Made by a program: the position numbers and the translations under genes | Notes under the pieces: model-generated | What the model saw: only the letters and a program-made list of their open reading frames with translations | Told to the model about the DNA's origin: nothing | The model's database searches: none | Shown here: positions 15,962-27,567 of the stretch, one piece after another | Numbering within the stretch: position 1 is the stretch's first letter | How the letters are laid out: every line of letters starts with the position of its first letter | NCBI GenBank assembly: GCA_046328225.1 | Contig: JAXLWZ010000003.1 | Span: 62,001 to 126,000, forward strand | Direction: 5' to 3' | From: Amarobacillus sp046328225 | GTDB taxonomy: Bacteria; Chloroflexota; Dehalococcoidia; Tepidiformales; Tepidiformaceae | DNA length: 64,000 nucleotides

Positions 15962-16894
15962 GTGCCGTCCAGGGTCTCCCTGCTTTTCGCTGCCGTGCTG
16001 GCGCTTGGTGCGCTGGTGGCGGCGTGCGGGGCCGGGGACGAGCCCGGCGATGGGCGACTGACAGTGGTGGTGACGGTCGCGCCGGTGGGAGCGCTGGTGG
16101 CGGCGGTGGCCGGGGACGATGCGGACGTGCGCGTGCTCGTGGGCCCGGGGATCGACCCGCACGATTACGAGCTCAAGGCCGCCGACCGACGGGCCGTGGA
16201 GCGCGCGGACGTGATCTTTCGCAATGGGCTGGGGCTGGATGCCTTCCTCGACCGGGCGTTGAAGGACAGCAACGGCACGATCGTGACGCTCAGCGAGGGG
16301 CTTTCGCTGCGGACGCCCGACGGGGAAGCGCACGCGGCCCGCGGTTCGCATTCGCACGAGGGCGAGGACGACCCGCACACCTGGCACGACATCGACAACG
16401 ACCGGGCGATGGTGCGCGCTATCGCGGGGGCGCTGGCCGCCGCCGACCCGGCGCATGCCACGGCCTACCAGGCGCGGGCGGAGGCGTACGACGCTCGGCT
16501 GGTCGCGGTCGATGCGGAGATCCGGGCGCTGATCGGCGCTATCCCGGAGGCGAACCGGAAGGTGGTGACGAACCACGACGCCATCGGCTACTTCCTGGAC
16601 CGCTACGGGCTGACGTTCGTGGGCGCGGTGATCCCGGGGACCTCGTCGCAGGCGGAGCCTTCGTCGAAGGACGTGGCGGCGCTGGTGGAGACGATCCGCC
16701 GCGAGGGGGTGAAGGCGATCTTCGCGGATAGCTCGGTGGACCCCAAAATCGCGCGGCAGGTCGCACGGGACACGGGGGCGCGCATCGTGGACGACATCTA
16801 CGGGGATTCGCTCGGGCCGGCCGGATCGGAGGCGGCGACGGTAGACGGGATGCTGCTGTGGAACGCGCGGAAGATGGCGGAGGCGCTGCGATGA
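15962..16894 (+). CDS. Metal ABC transporter substrate-binding lipoprotein (ZnuA/MntC family)
   Basis: A 310-residue cluster A-I solute-binding protein for Zn2+ or Mn2+. The signal ends in the lipobox VAAC (Cys near residue 21). Metal ligands are visible as His in GIDPHDYE, His in DPHTWHD, His in VTNHDAIGYF, and Asp in IFADSSVDP. A short His/acid loop (HAARGSHSHEGEDDPH) precedes the second ligand and resembles a zinc-sensing loop. The Asp fourth ligand fits both Mn and some Zn proteins, so the metal is left open. GTG start; first gene of a three-gene operon with ATGA overlaps. Confidence 0.9.
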   Translation: MPSRVSLLFAAVLALGALVAACGAGDEPGDGRLTVVVTVAPVGALVAAVAGDDADVRVLVGPGIDPHDYELKAADRRAVERADVIFRNGLGLDAFLDRALKDSNGTIVTLSEGLSLRTPDGEAHAARGSHSHEGEDDPHTWHDIDNDRAMVRAIAGALAAADPAHATAYQARAEAYDARLVAVDAEIRALIGAIPEANRKVVTNHDAIGYFLDRYGLTFVGAVIPGTSSQAEPSSKDVAALVETIRREGVKAIFADSSVDPKIARQVARDTGARIVDDIYGDSLGPAGSEAATVDGMLLWNARKMAEALR

Positions 16895-17619
16895 CGGGGC
16901 ACGCGCTCGAGGTCGCGGGGGTGGCGGCGGGCTATGGCGGCAGCTTCGAACTGCGTGACGTGACGTTAGCCGTGCGAGGGGGCGACGTCGTGGGGCTTAT
17001 CGGCCCCAACGGGAGCGGGAAGAGCACGCTGCTGAAGGCGGTCGCGGGTGTACTGCCCGTGCGCGCGGGGACAATCCGGCTCGATGGCGCGCCGCTGCGC
17101 GAGCGTGCCGCGGGAGTGGCGTTCGTGCCCCAGCGCGAGGACGTGAACTGGGACTTCCCGGTGACGGCGCGCGATGTGGTGCTGATGGGGCGGTATCGAG
17201 CGGCCGGTTGGTTGCGGCGGCCGGGGCGCGAGGACGTGCGGCGGGCCGAGGTGGCGCTGGAGCGCATGGGCCTCGGCGGCATGGGGGGGCGGCACATCAG
17301 CCAGTTCAGCGGGGGGCAGCAGCAGCGCATCTTCCTCGCGCGGGCGATCGTGCAGGACCCGGCGGTAATCCTGCTGGACGAGCCGTTCACGGGCATCGAT
17401 GCGGCGAACCGGGAGGTGCTGCACGCGGCCATCCGGGACTTCGCCGCCGCGGGGATGGTGGTGCTGATGGCGACGCACGACCTCGACGAGGTGACGCAGA
17501 CCTGTTCGCACGTGTGCTGCCTGCGGGGACGGCTCATCGCATTCGGGCCGACGGCGACGACGTACACGCCGGAGACGCTGCGGGCGACGTTCGGCGGCCA
17601 GGTGGCGGTGTTCGCATGA
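16891..17619 (+). CDS. Metal ABC transporter ATP-binding protein (ZnuC/MntB family)
   Basis: A 242-residue ABC ATPase energising the importer. It has Walker A GPNGSGKST, Q-loop VPQRED, signature FSGGQQQR, Walker B VILLDEPFTGID and H-loop ATHDLDEV. The C-terminal GPTATTYTPETLRATFGG is typical of the zinc/manganese class. The start ATG overlaps the stop of the binding-protein gene (ATGA) and its own stop overlaps the permease start, giving tight translational coupling. Confidence 0.95.
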   Translation: MTGHALEVAGVAAGYGGSFELRDVTLAVRGGDVVGLIGPNGSGKSTLLKAVAGVLPVRAGTIRLDGAPLRERAAGVAFVPQREDVNWDFPVTARDVVLMGRYRAAGWLRRPGREDVRRAEVALERMGLGGMGGRHISQFSGGQQQRIFLARAIVQDPAVILLDEPFTGIDAANREVLHAAIRDFAAAGMVVLMATHDLDEVTQTCSHVCCLRGRLIAFGPTATTYTPETLRATFGGQVAVFA

Positions 17620-18500
17620 GTGCGCTGACGGAGCCGTTGGAGTACGCGTTCATGCAGCGGGCGATGGCCGAGATCGTTCTCGTGGGGGCGTTGTGCGGGC
17701 TGGTGGGGTGCTTCGTGGTGCTGCGCGGGCTGGCGTTCATCGGCGATGCGCTGGCGCACGCGGTATTCCCGGGGGTGGTGCTTTCGTACATGGCGGAGAA
17801 GAGCATCCTCATCGGCGCGTTCGCGTTCGGGGCGTTCACGGCGCTTGGCGTGGGCATCCTGGCGCGCAGCCGGCGGGTGAGCGAAGACTCGGCGATCGGG
17901 GTGATCTTCGCGGCGTTTTTCGCGGTGGGGGTGGTGCTCATCAGTCGCGAAGCGGGCTTCCGCAAGGACCTGGGGGCGCTGCTCTTCGGGAACGTGCTCG
18001 GCGTTTCGGCGAATGATGTGCTGTGGACGGGGATCATCGCGGTGGTGGTGGCGGGGATCGTGCTGGCGTTCCTGAAGGAGTTCACGCTGGTGGCGTTCGA
18101 CGCGACGATGGCGCGTTCAGCGGGCTACCCGGTGTTCGCGCTGGACCTACTGTTGCTGCTGCTGGTGGCGGCGACGATTGTGGCGAGCCTGCAGACGGTG
18201 GGGAACATCCTCATCCTGGCGCTGCTGGTGACGCCACCGGCGACGGCGCGGCTGCTCACGGACCGGCTGGGGCGAATGATGCTGTACAGCGTCGCCGTCG
18301 CGATCGGGAGCGGGGTCGCGGGCCTGTACGTCTCGTACCACCTGGACACGGCGGCGGGCGCGACAATTGTGCTGGTCGCGACGGCGGTGTTCCTGGTGGC
18401 GTTCGTGGCAGCACCGGACCACGGGCTCGCAGCGAGCTGGCTCCAGGCACGCCGGGGCAAACATCACGTGCATCACTATCACGTGGAGGATAGCTATTAG
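17616..18500 (+). CDS. Metal ABC transporter permease (ZnuB/MntC family) with His-rich tail
   Basis: A 294-residue ABC-3 family permease with about eight helices. The conserved GDALAHAVFPGVVLSY (about residues 45-60) is the family signature, and PPATARLLTDRL sits near the coupling region. The C-terminus GKHHVHHYHVEDSY is rich in His and lies on the cytosolic side by family topology, possibly buffering incoming metal. The last three sense codons and the TAG stop fall at the left edge of a heptad-repeat element (18491-18522), so the tail was shaped by that insertion. Confidence 0.92.
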   Translation: MSALTEPLEYAFMQRAMAEIVLVGALCGLVGCFVVLRGLAFIGDALAHAVFPGVVLSYMAEKSILIGAFAFGAFTALGVGILARSRRVSEDSAIGVIFAAFFAVGVVLISREAGFRKDLGALLFGNVLGVSANDVLWTGIIAVVVAGIVLAFLKEFTLVAFDATMARSAGYPVFALDLLLLLLVAATIVASLQTVGNILILALLVTPPATARLLTDRLGRMMLYSVAVAIGSGVAGLYVSYHLDTAAGATIVLVATAVFLVAFVAAPDHGLAASWLQARRGKHHVHHYHVEDSY

Positions 18501-18522
18501 CTAATAGCTGTTAGCTGTTAGC
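18491..18522 (+). repeat. Heptad repeat element copy 1 (32 bases)
   Basis: Four 7-base units plus four bases: TAGCTAT, TAGCTAA, TAGCTGT, TAGCTGT, TAGC. It contains the stop of the metal permease gene. It is inverted relative to copy 2, so the two can pair across a 49-base loop. Confidence 0.8.
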
Positions 18523-18571
18523 GGGGCAACCCCGGCGCGAGGCGGCCGGGGATAGGACGCGTGTGGTCACT

Positions 18572-18600
18572 GCTAACAGCCAGAAGCTAAGAGCTAACAG

Positions 18601-18603
<3 letters not shown>
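18572..18603 (-). repeat. Heptad repeat element copy 2 (32 bases)
   Basis: Read on the minus strand: TAGCTGT, TAGCTCT, TAGCTTC, TGGCTGT, TAGC. The first TAG is the stop codon of gltD. Together with copy 1 it makes a large imperfect inverted repeat between the convergent metal-importer and gltD genes, and may act as a shared terminator. Confidence 0.8.
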
Positions 18604-20041
<1,438 letters not shown>

Positions 20042-20049
<8 letters not shown>

Positions 20050-23000
20050 GGGCAGCTCCCACCGCGGGGCCGGGCTGGCCCTCCTGTTGGCCGTTCTCAC
20101 GCGCTTTGCGCTGTTCGTTGAGGACGCGCCGGTATTCGTTCGGCATAACCTTGATGAAGCGCGCGGCGGATGCGGGCCAATCGGCCAGGAGGTCGTGCGC
20201 GACGGTGCTGCCGGTGTATTCGATGTGGCGTTCGAGGAGGCCGTGGACGAGTTCGAGGTCTTCGTGCTCGTCGAGCTTTTCGAGGCTGACCATTTCCATG
20301 TTGCAGTGGTTGGCGAAGGTGCCGTCTTCGTCGTAGACGAAAGCGACGCCGCCGCTCATGCCGGCGCCGAAATTGCGGCCGGTGCGGCCGATGACGACGA
20401 CGCGGCCGCCGGTCATGTATTCGCAGCAGTGGTCGCCGGTGCCTTCGACGACGGCGACGGCGCCGGAATTGCGCACGCCGAAGCGTTCGCCGGCGACGCC
20501 GCGGAAGAAGGCGGCGCCGCTGGTGGCGCCATAGAGGGCGACGTTGCCGATGAGGATGTTGGCCTCGGGCACGAAGGTGGCTTCGGCGGGCGGCCGGACG
20601 ATGATCTTGCCGCCGGAGAGGCCCTTGCCGACGTAGTCGTTGGTATCGCCGATGAGGCGGAGGGTCATGCCGGAGGGCACGAAGGCGCCGAAGCTCTGGC
20701 CGGCGGAGCCGCTGAACGTGATATCGATGGTGTCGTCGGGGAGGCCGTTGTTGCCGTAGCGGCGGGTGAGTTCGCTGCCGGTGATGGTGCCGACGGTGCG
20801 ATTCACGTTGCGGATGGGGAGCTCGAGGGCGACCTTTTCGCCGCGTTCGAGGGCGGGCGCGACGAGCTTGAGGATCTCCTGGTCGAGGGCCTTATCGAGG
20901 CCGTGGTCCTGGGCGATGACGCAGCGGGTGGCGACTTCATCGGAAATTTCGGGGCGATAGAGGATGGCGGAGAGGTCGAGCCCCTGGGCCTTCCAGTGGT
21001 CGACGGCGCGGCGCATATCGAGGAGGTCGCTGCGGCCGATGAGGTCTTCGAAGGTGCGGAAGCCGAGCTTCGCCATGTATTCGCGCACTTCCTCGGCGAT
21101 GAAGCGGAAGAAGTTGACGACGTATTCGGCGCGGCCGGCGAACTTCGCGCGCAGGGTGGGATTCTGGGTGGCGATGCCGACGGGGCACGTATCGAGGTGG
21201 CAGACACGCATCATGACGCAGCCCATGACGACGAGGGGGGCGGTGGCGAAGCCGAACTCTTCGGCGCCGAGGAGGGCGCCGATGACGACGTCGCGGCCCG
21301 TCTTCATCTGGCCATCGACCTGGACGGTGATGCGGTCGCGCAGCTTATTGAGGACGAGGGTTTGCTGGGTTTCGGCGAGCCCGAGCTCCCAGGGGGCGCC
21401 GGCGTGCTTGATGGAGGTGAGGGGGCTGGCGCCGGTGCCGCCATCGTAGCCGGAGATGAGGACGACATCGGACTTGGCCTTGGCGACGCCTGCGGCGACG
21501 GTGCCCACGCCGACCTCGGCCACGAGCTTGACGCTGATGCGGGCGCGCGGGTTGGAGTTCTTGAGGTCGTGAATGAGCTGGGCGAGGTCTTCGATGGAGT
21601 AGATGTCGTGGTGGGGGGGCGGGCTGATGAGGCCGACGCCGGGGGTGGCGTGGCGAACCTCGGCGATCCAGGGGTAGACCTTGTGGCCGGGGAGCTGGCC
21701 GCCTTCGCCGGGCTTGGCGCCCTGGGCCATCTTGATCTGGAGCTCGTCGGCGTTCACGAGGTATTCGCTGGTGACGCCGAAGCGGCCGGAGGCGACCTGC
21801 TTGATGCTGCTGCGGCGAAGGTCGCCGTTGGCATCGGGCACGAAGCGGCGGCGGTCTTCGCCGCCTTCGCCGGTGTTGCTGCGGCCGCCGATGCGGTTCA
21901 TGGCGATAGCGAGCGTCTCGTGGGCTTCGGCGGAGATGGAGCCGTAGCTCATGGCGCCGGTGGCGAAGCGCTTGAAGAGGCTCTCGGCGGGTTCGACTTC
22001 CTCGAGCGGGATCGGTTCGCGGTCGGGCTTGAGTTCGAAGAGGCCGCGGAGGGTGGCCATGCGCTCGCTCTGCTCGTTGACCATGCGCGTGTATTCGCGG
22101 AAGACGTCCATCTGCCCGGTGCGGGTGGAGTGCTGGAGGCGGAAGACGGTCTCGGGATTGAAGAGGTGATATTCGCCGTCCTTGCGCCACTGGTACTGGC
22201 CGCCCCAATCGAGCTCGGCGAGGCCGCCGTCGCGTTCGGGGAAGGCGCGGTCGTGGTGGGCCATGGCTTCGACGGCGACTTCATCGATACCGATGCCGCC
22301 GATGCGGGAGACGGTCTTCGTGAAGTAGCGGTCGATGAACTCGTCGTTGAGGCCGATGGCCTCGAAGATCTGGGCGCCGCGATAGCTCTGGATGGTGGAG
22401 ATGCCCATCTTGGACATGACCTTGACGACGCCCTTCTTGATGGCCTTGAGGTAGTGCTTCGTGGCCTCTTCGGGGGTCATCTGGACTTCGAGGTAGCCGC
22501 CGTCCAGGAGGTCGTGGATGGTATCGATGGCGAGGTAGGGGTTGATGGCGCCGGCACCGTAGCCGATGAGCAGGGCGAAGTGATGGACTTCGCGCGCTTC
22601 GCCGGTTTCGACGATGAGGCCGACCTGGGTGCGCTTCTTTTCGCGCACGAGGTGGTTGTGCAGGCCGGCGACGGCGAGCAGCGCGGGGATGGGGGCGTTT
22701 TCGGCATCCACGCCGCGGTCGCTGAGGATGAGGACCTTGGCTCCGTTGGCGATGGCGCGGTCGGCCTCGGCGTAGAGCTCGTCCATGGCGGGGGCGAGGC
22801 CGGCGGGGCCTGCCTTCGCGGGGAAGAGCATGGGAAGCACGGTGGCGCGCAGGGCGGAATCGCGCAGGGCCTTGAACTGGGCCAGCTGCTCGTTATCGAT
22901 GAAGGGCGAATCGAGGCTGACGAGGTGGCAGTTCTCGGGCTCCGGGTCGAGGAGGTTGCCTTCGGGGCCGATGACCGTCTTCACGGAGGTGACGAGCTCC

Positions 23001-24610
23001 TCGCGGATGGCATCGAGCGGGGGGTTCGTGACCTGGGCGAAGAGCTGCTTGAAATAGTTGTAGAGGGGCTGGGGCCGGTCGGAGAGGACGGCGAGGGGGG
23101 TATCGGTGCCCATGGAGCCGAGGGCTTCCTCGGAATTGCGGGCCATGGGCGTGAGGATGTACTTGAGGTCCTCAGTGGTGTAGCCGAAGGCGAGCTGCTG
23201 CTCGAGGAGGGCCTTGCCGCCGAACGCGGCGATGGGCTCGCCGGGGGGTGCGGCCTCCAGGGGGAGGAGGTTGTTGCGCATCCAATCGGCGTAGGGGCGT
23301 TCGGTGGCGAGCTTATTCTTCAGCTCGGTGTCATCGATGATGCGGCCTTCTTCGAGGCTGACGAGGAACATCTTGCCGGGCTGGAGGCGGCCCTTGTGGA
23401 GGACGCGCTCGGGTTCGATGGGGAGGACGCCGACTTCGGACGCCATGATGACGAGGTCGTCCTTGGTGACGTAGTAGCGCGAGGGGCGGAGGCCGTTGCG
23501 GTCGAGGACGGCGCCGATGTTCTTGCCATCGGTGAAGGCGACGGAGGCGGGGCCATCCCACGGCTCCATGAGGCAGCTGTGGTATTCGTAGAAGGCTTTC
23601 TTCTCGGCGCTCATGGATTCGTGGCCGCTCCACGCCTCGGGGATGAGCATCATCATGGCGTGGGGGAGGGGACGGCCGGCGAGGACGAGGAGTTCGACGG
23701 CGTTATCGAGGCAGGCGGTATCGCTGCCCTTCTCATCGATGATGGGGAGGATCTTGTGGATGTCGTCGAAGTGGGGCGAATCCATGAGGGCTTCGCGGGC
23801 GGTCATCCAATTGATGTTGCCGCGAAGGGTGTTGATTTCGCCGTTGTGCGAGATGTAGCGGTAGGGGTGAGCGAGGCGCCAGCTGGGGAAGGTGTTGGTG
23901 CTGAAGCGCGAATGGAACATCGCGAGGGCGCTGATGACGCGCGGGTCGGAGAGGTCCGGGAAATACGCGCGCAGCTGGGTGGCCGTGAGCATGCCTTTGT
24001 AGACGAGCGTGCGGCAGCTGAGGCTGGCGAAGTAGAAGTATTCGTGGTCGGCGATGCCGTAGCGGGCGATGGCCTTTTCGAAGCGCTTGCGGATGACGTA
24101 GAGCTTGCGTTCGAAGGCGTCGTCATCGGCGAGGCGGTCATCGCGGCCGATGAAGACGTGGAACATGGCGGGCTCGACGGCGGCGGCGGTGGCGCCGACA
24201 TCGGCGTTGTTGGTGGGCACTTCGCGCCAGCCGAGGAGGTACTGGCCCTCTTCCTCGACGATGGCGGCGAGGAGGGCCTGGGCCTGCTGGCGGGCGCGCG
24301 GGTCGCGGGCGGCGAAGAAGAGGCCGACGCCGTAGCGGCCGGCTTCGGGCAGGCGGATGCCGAGGCTGGCGCATTCGCGGCGGAAGAACTCGTGGGGAAC
24401 CTGGATAAGGATGCCGGCGCCGTCGCCGGTATTGACTTCGCAGCCGCAGGCGCCGCGGTGGTCGAGGTGCTCGAGGGCAGTGAGGCCGTCGTTGACGATC
24501 TGATGGGAGCGCTGTCCCTTCAGGTGGACGACGAAGCCGACGCCGCAGCTATCGTGCTCGTGCCGAGGGTCATAGAGGCCCTGCGGGCCGGGCTGTCCGG
24601 GGTGCACCAT
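20042..24610 (-). CDS. gltB: Glutamate synthase large (alpha) subunit
   Basis: A 1522-residue GOGAT alpha subunit. The class II glutaminase domain begins at Cys22 (HEHDSCGVGFV), so 21 residues are a propeptide to be removed. The central domain (about 470-760) is followed by the FMN-binding synthase barrel (about 820-1190), the 3Fe-4S cysteines in CVMMRVCHLDTCPVG, and the C-terminal GXGXG beta-helix (about 1270-1480; GTGDHCCEYMTGGRVVVIG). The ATG at 24610 is chosen because the upstream in-frame codons add non-homologous residues; the ribosome site is weak. A Rex-like site lies about 90 bases upstream. Confidence 0.96.
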
Positions 24611-24701
24611 GTTCTTCAATCCAGCCGGGACTCCCAAACCGTACCAATCTCGGGGAATACGCGGCGCGAATGCGGTGCCGGGGGAGCGGCGGTTTCCGCG
24701 A

Positions 24702-24719
24702 TTGTGAAACAATTCCCAA
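24702..24719 (-). promoter_or_regulatory. Rex-like operator upstream of gltB
   Basis: TTGTGA-6-TCCCAA matches the Rex consensus TTGTGA-6-TCACAA at 11 of 12 arm positions. It lies in the gltB/aminotransferase divergent region, where NADH-responsive control of GOGAT would make sense. rex itself is in this window at 51030. Confidence 0.45.
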
Positions 24720-24895
24720 AGTACGGGGTGCGGCTTGGTGAGCCCCCAGTATAACAGCGGCGTCAACTCGCCCGTCGAGGCCTGATTGTTTCGGGCGCGT
24801 TAACTCCGGGGCGCGAGAAACCATGGCGCCGGCGGCGGGCCGAGGGTGCGCATGCGGGCCTATACTTGGCGGTATCCCGCCGCTGGAGGCCATCG

Positions 24896-26128
24896 ATGAC
24901 CGAGCCGTACTGGACGCCCGAGCACCTGGAAGAGGTGGTGAGCGCGCGGGCCCGCATCCTCGGTCCCGCCGTTTGGGCGGCGGCCGCGCCGGACCGGGGG
25001 CCGGTAATCTCGTTCTCGGGCGGGCTGCCGGATATCCCTTCGCTGCCGGGCGAGCTGCTGGTGCGGGCGACGAAGTGGGTGGTGGAGAACGACGAGAAGG
25101 AAGCGCTCGAGTACAACGGCACGTTCGGGCCGCGGCCCTTGCGGGAGGCGATCGCGGAGCGCTCGTCGGCGATCGAGGGGATCCCGGTCTCGGTGGACCA
25201 GGTGATGGTGGTCTCGGGTTCGGCGCACGGCATCGGCGTGATGTGCGAGACGCTGCTGGACCCGGGCGACGTGGTGCTGGTGGAAAGCCCGAACTTCCCG
25301 GGGAGCATGCGCACGATCCGGAGCTTCGGCGCGGTGCAGGTGCCGGTGCCGATGGACGAGCTGGGGATGCGAGTGTACCTCCTGGAGGAGGAGATGAAGA
25401 AGCTCGCGGACCAGGGCAAGCGGGCGAAGTTCCTCTACTGCATCCCGACGCACCAGAACCCGGCGGGCTGCACGCTGCCGATGGACCGGCGCGAGCGCAT
25501 CGTCGAGCTGGCGCGGGAGTACAACACGTTCGTGCTGGAAGACGACGCGTACGGCGAACTCTGGTTCGAGAAGACGCCGCCGCCTTCGCTGTTCGCCCTG
25601 AGCGGCGGGGACCACGCGGTGAAGATTTCGAGCTTTTCGAAGATCCTGGCGACGGGCCTGCGGCTGGGCTGGACGATGGGGCCGGTCTCGTTGACGGCGC
25701 GGATGGCGGCGCTGCGCTACGACATGGGGTCGAGCTCGTTCCTCGGGCGGGTGGTGGCGCGGGCGATGCGCAGCGGCGAGTTGGATGACCACATTCGCGA
25801 GCTTCGGCGCATCTACCTGCGGAAGCTGGAACGGGTGGAGGACGGCATCCGCCGGTATTGCGCGGACTACTGCACCTATACGCGGCCGGACGGGGGGTTC
25901 TTCCTCTGGCTGATGCTGCGGCCGGGGATGAATTCGCGTGATGTGCAGATGGCGGCGAACGCGCGGAACGTGATCATCGGGCAGGGGCCGCAGTTCTTCG
26001 CGGACGGGGTGGCGACGAACCACCTGCGGCTGGCATTCAGCTATGTGGCGATGGAGGACATCGAAGAGGGGATGCACCGGCTGGGCGAGGCGATGGCGGA
26101 AGTGGCGGCGAAGGGCGCCGGGAAGTAG
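24896..26128 (+). CDS. PLP-dependent aminotransferase, class I/II (LysN/MocR-type fold)
   Basis: A 410-residue fold-type I aminotransferase close to 2-aminoadipate and valine-pyruvate aminotransferases. It shows ISFSGGLPDIPSLP near the N-terminus, NGTFGPRPLREAIA (the LG-x-R substrate region), CIPTHQNPAGCTLPMDRR, the PLP-phosphate/ring Asp in LEDDAYGELWF, and the Schiff-base Lys in ISSFSKILATGLRLGW. It lacks the winged-helix of MocR regulators. GGAGG lies six bases before the ATG. It is divergent from gltB, whose product glutamate is the usual amino donor. The preferred acceptor is unknown. Confidence 0.88.
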   Translation: MTEPYWTPEHLEEVVSARARILGPAVWAAAAPDRGPVISFSGGLPDIPSLPGELLVRATKWVVENDEKEALEYNGTFGPRPLREAIAERSSAIEGIPVSVDQVMVVSGSAHGIGVMCETLLDPGDVVLVESPNFPGSMRTIRSFGAVQVPVPMDELGMRVYLLEEEMKKLADQGKRAKFLYCIPTHQNPAGCTLPMDRRERIVELAREYNTFVLEDDAYGELWFEKTPPPSLFALSGGDHAVKISSFSKILATGLRLGWTMGPVSLTARMAALRYDMGSSSFLGRVVARAMRSGELDDHIRELRRIYLRKLERVEDGIRRYCADYCTYTRPDGGFFLWLMLRPGMNSRDVQMAANARNVIIGQGPQFFADGVATNHLRLAFSYVAMEDIEEGMHRLGEAMAEVAAKGAGK

Positions 26129-26138
26129 GGGGCGATAT

Positions 26139-26711
26139 ATGGCAGCGCCGCAACTCGTGCCGCCGCTCACCGCGGAGGAGTTTTGGAAGCTCCCGGGGCC
26201 GCCGCATGGCGGGAAGATGGAGCTTGTCGAGGGCGAGGTGGTGATCGCTATGCCGGTTTCGCGCGCACACGGACGCACCGCCGGGCGGATCGCGGGACGC
26301 CTCGACGCGTTCGCGACACAGCACCAGCTCGGTGAGGCAGGAGTCGAGGCGGGGTTCCTCCTGGCCCGCGCCCCGGATTACCTGGTGGCCCCCGATGTGT
26401 ACTTCATCGGGTCGAAGCGCCTTGCGGAGTCGGGCTGGACGGAGCGAGGGTTCTGCCCGGGGCCGCCGGACCTGGCGGTGGAGGTGGTGAGCCCGGACGA
26501 CACGGACCGCGCGGTGAACGCGAAGGTGCGAGCGTACCTCGCCGCGGGGACGCCGCTGGTGTGGGTGGTGCGCCCGGAGGCGGCGACGGTGACGGTGCAC
26601 CGCCCCAACGGCGACGCGCACACGTACGGCGAGGGCGACGTGCTCGGCAGCGCGGATGCCGGCTTCGCGGTCGAGGGGTTTTCGCTGGCGCTGGCCGGCC
26701 TGTTCGCCTGA
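26139..26711 (+). CDS. Uma2-family putative endonuclease
   Basis: A 190-residue DUF820/Uma2 protein with a PD-(D/E)xK-like core: an early Glu (MELVEGEVV), VAPDVYFI, PPDLAVEVVSPDDTDRAVNAK and YLAAGTPLVWVV. These proteins are expanded in Cyanobacteria and Chloroflexota, and their function is not established. It follows the aminotransferase by 10 bases. A second Uma2 protein is encoded at 45128-45700. Confidence 0.85.
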   Translation: MAAPQLVPPLTAEEFWKLPGPPHGGKMELVEGEVVIAMPVSRAHGRTAGRIAGRLDAFATQHQLGEAGVEAGFLLARAPDYLVAPDVYFIGSKRLAESGWTERGFCPGPPDLAVEVVSPDDTDRAVNAKVRAYLAAGTPLVWVVRPEAATVTVHRPNGDAHTYGEGDVLGSADAGFAVEGFSLALAGLFA

Positions 26712-26779
26712 GGCTGCTCGCGCGCGGTTCGTCGCCACACGAGCGGGCCGGTATACTGCCAAGCCTCAGGGGGTACGCC

Positions 26780-27064
26780 GTGCTCTTTTCCGTTCGTCTC
26801 GTTTCGCGCCAGCCCGCGGATATGGCCGCCGAGACGTGGCAGGGCATCGTTTCGGACCAGTTGCGCGCGGTGAAGGGGCACTACGACCAGGGGAAGATCC
26901 GGGCGATCTACCGGGAGACGGGCGTGGGCGTGCTGGCGATCTATGACGCGGCCGATGCGCGGGAGATGGACCAGCTGTTGGCCGGGCTGCCGATGTCGCG
27001 CTTCTTCGTGGAGACGACGGTGCACCCGCTGTGGGACATGGCGCCGGCGCTGCAGGGAACCTGA
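26780..27064 (+). CDS. Muconolactone isomerase-like small protein
   Basis: A 94-residue ferredoxin-like barrel protein resembling muconolactone delta-isomerase: MLFSVRLVSRQPADM at the start, GKIRAIYRETGVGVLAIYD in the middle, and LLAGLPMSRFFVETTVHPL near the end. The authentic enzyme moves the double bond of muconolactone in catechol breakdown. The GTG start has CAGGGGG six bases upstream. It leads a four-gene run with a flavin reductase, an ABM monooxygenase and a Rieske protein, suggesting an oxidative catabolic or detoxifying unit. Confidence 0.7.
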   Translation: MLFSVRLVSRQPADMAAETWQGIVSDQLRAVKGHYDQGKIRAIYRETGVGVLAIYDAADAREMDQLLAGLPMSRFFVETTVHPLWDMAPALQGT

Positions 27065-27067
27065 GCG

Positions 27068-27562
27068 ATGGCGCATGTGAGCCCGGAGGACTTCAGGGGG
27101 GCGCTCGGATCGTGGGCGGCGGGGGTGGCGGTGGTGACGACGCGCCACGAGGATCTCGTCTACGGGATCACGGTCTCGAGCTTCGCGTCGCTTTCGGTGG
27201 AGCCGTTGCTGGTGCTGGTGTGCCTGGCGAACACGAACCGCATCCCGGGGATGATCCGGGAATCGGGGCGGTTCGCGATCAGCCTGCTGGCGGACGACCA
27301 GGAGGAGGTATCGCGCTACTTCGCGACCTCTGGCCGGGAGCCGGCGCTGAACTTCGAGGGCGAATTCGGGACGATCGAGTGGCACACGGGGAGCCCGATC
27401 ATCGATGGCGCGATCGCGCACCTGGATTGCGAACTGCATGAGCTGCTGCCGGGTGGCGACCACACGATCGCGGTGGGGCGGGTGCTGGGCGCGGCCTTCG
27501 AAGCCGAGAAGAAGCCGCTCGTGTATTTCCGGCGGGGGTACCGCCAGGTCGTGTTGGAGTAA
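27068..27562 (+). CDS. Flavin reductase domain protein (NADH:FMN oxidoreductase)
   Basis: A 164-residue split-barrel flavin reductase of the HpaC/RutF class, supplying reduced FMN or FAD to a partner monooxygenase. It has FRGALGSWAAGVAVVTT at the start, GITVSSFASLSVEPLLVLVCL (the FMN-binding strand) and RFAISLLADDQEE in the middle, and the dimer strand HTIAVGRVLGAAF. It starts three bases after the preceding stop and ends five bases before the next gene. Confidence 0.88.
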   Translation: MAHVSPEDFRGALGSWAAGVAVVTTRHEDLVYGITVSSFASLSVEPLLVLVCLANTNRIPGMIRESGRFAISLLADDQEEVSRYFATSGREPALNFEGEFGTIEWHTGSPIIDGAIAHLDCELHELLPGGDHTIAVGRVLGAAFEAEKKPLVYFRRGYRQVVLE

Positions 27563-27567
27563 TCGCG

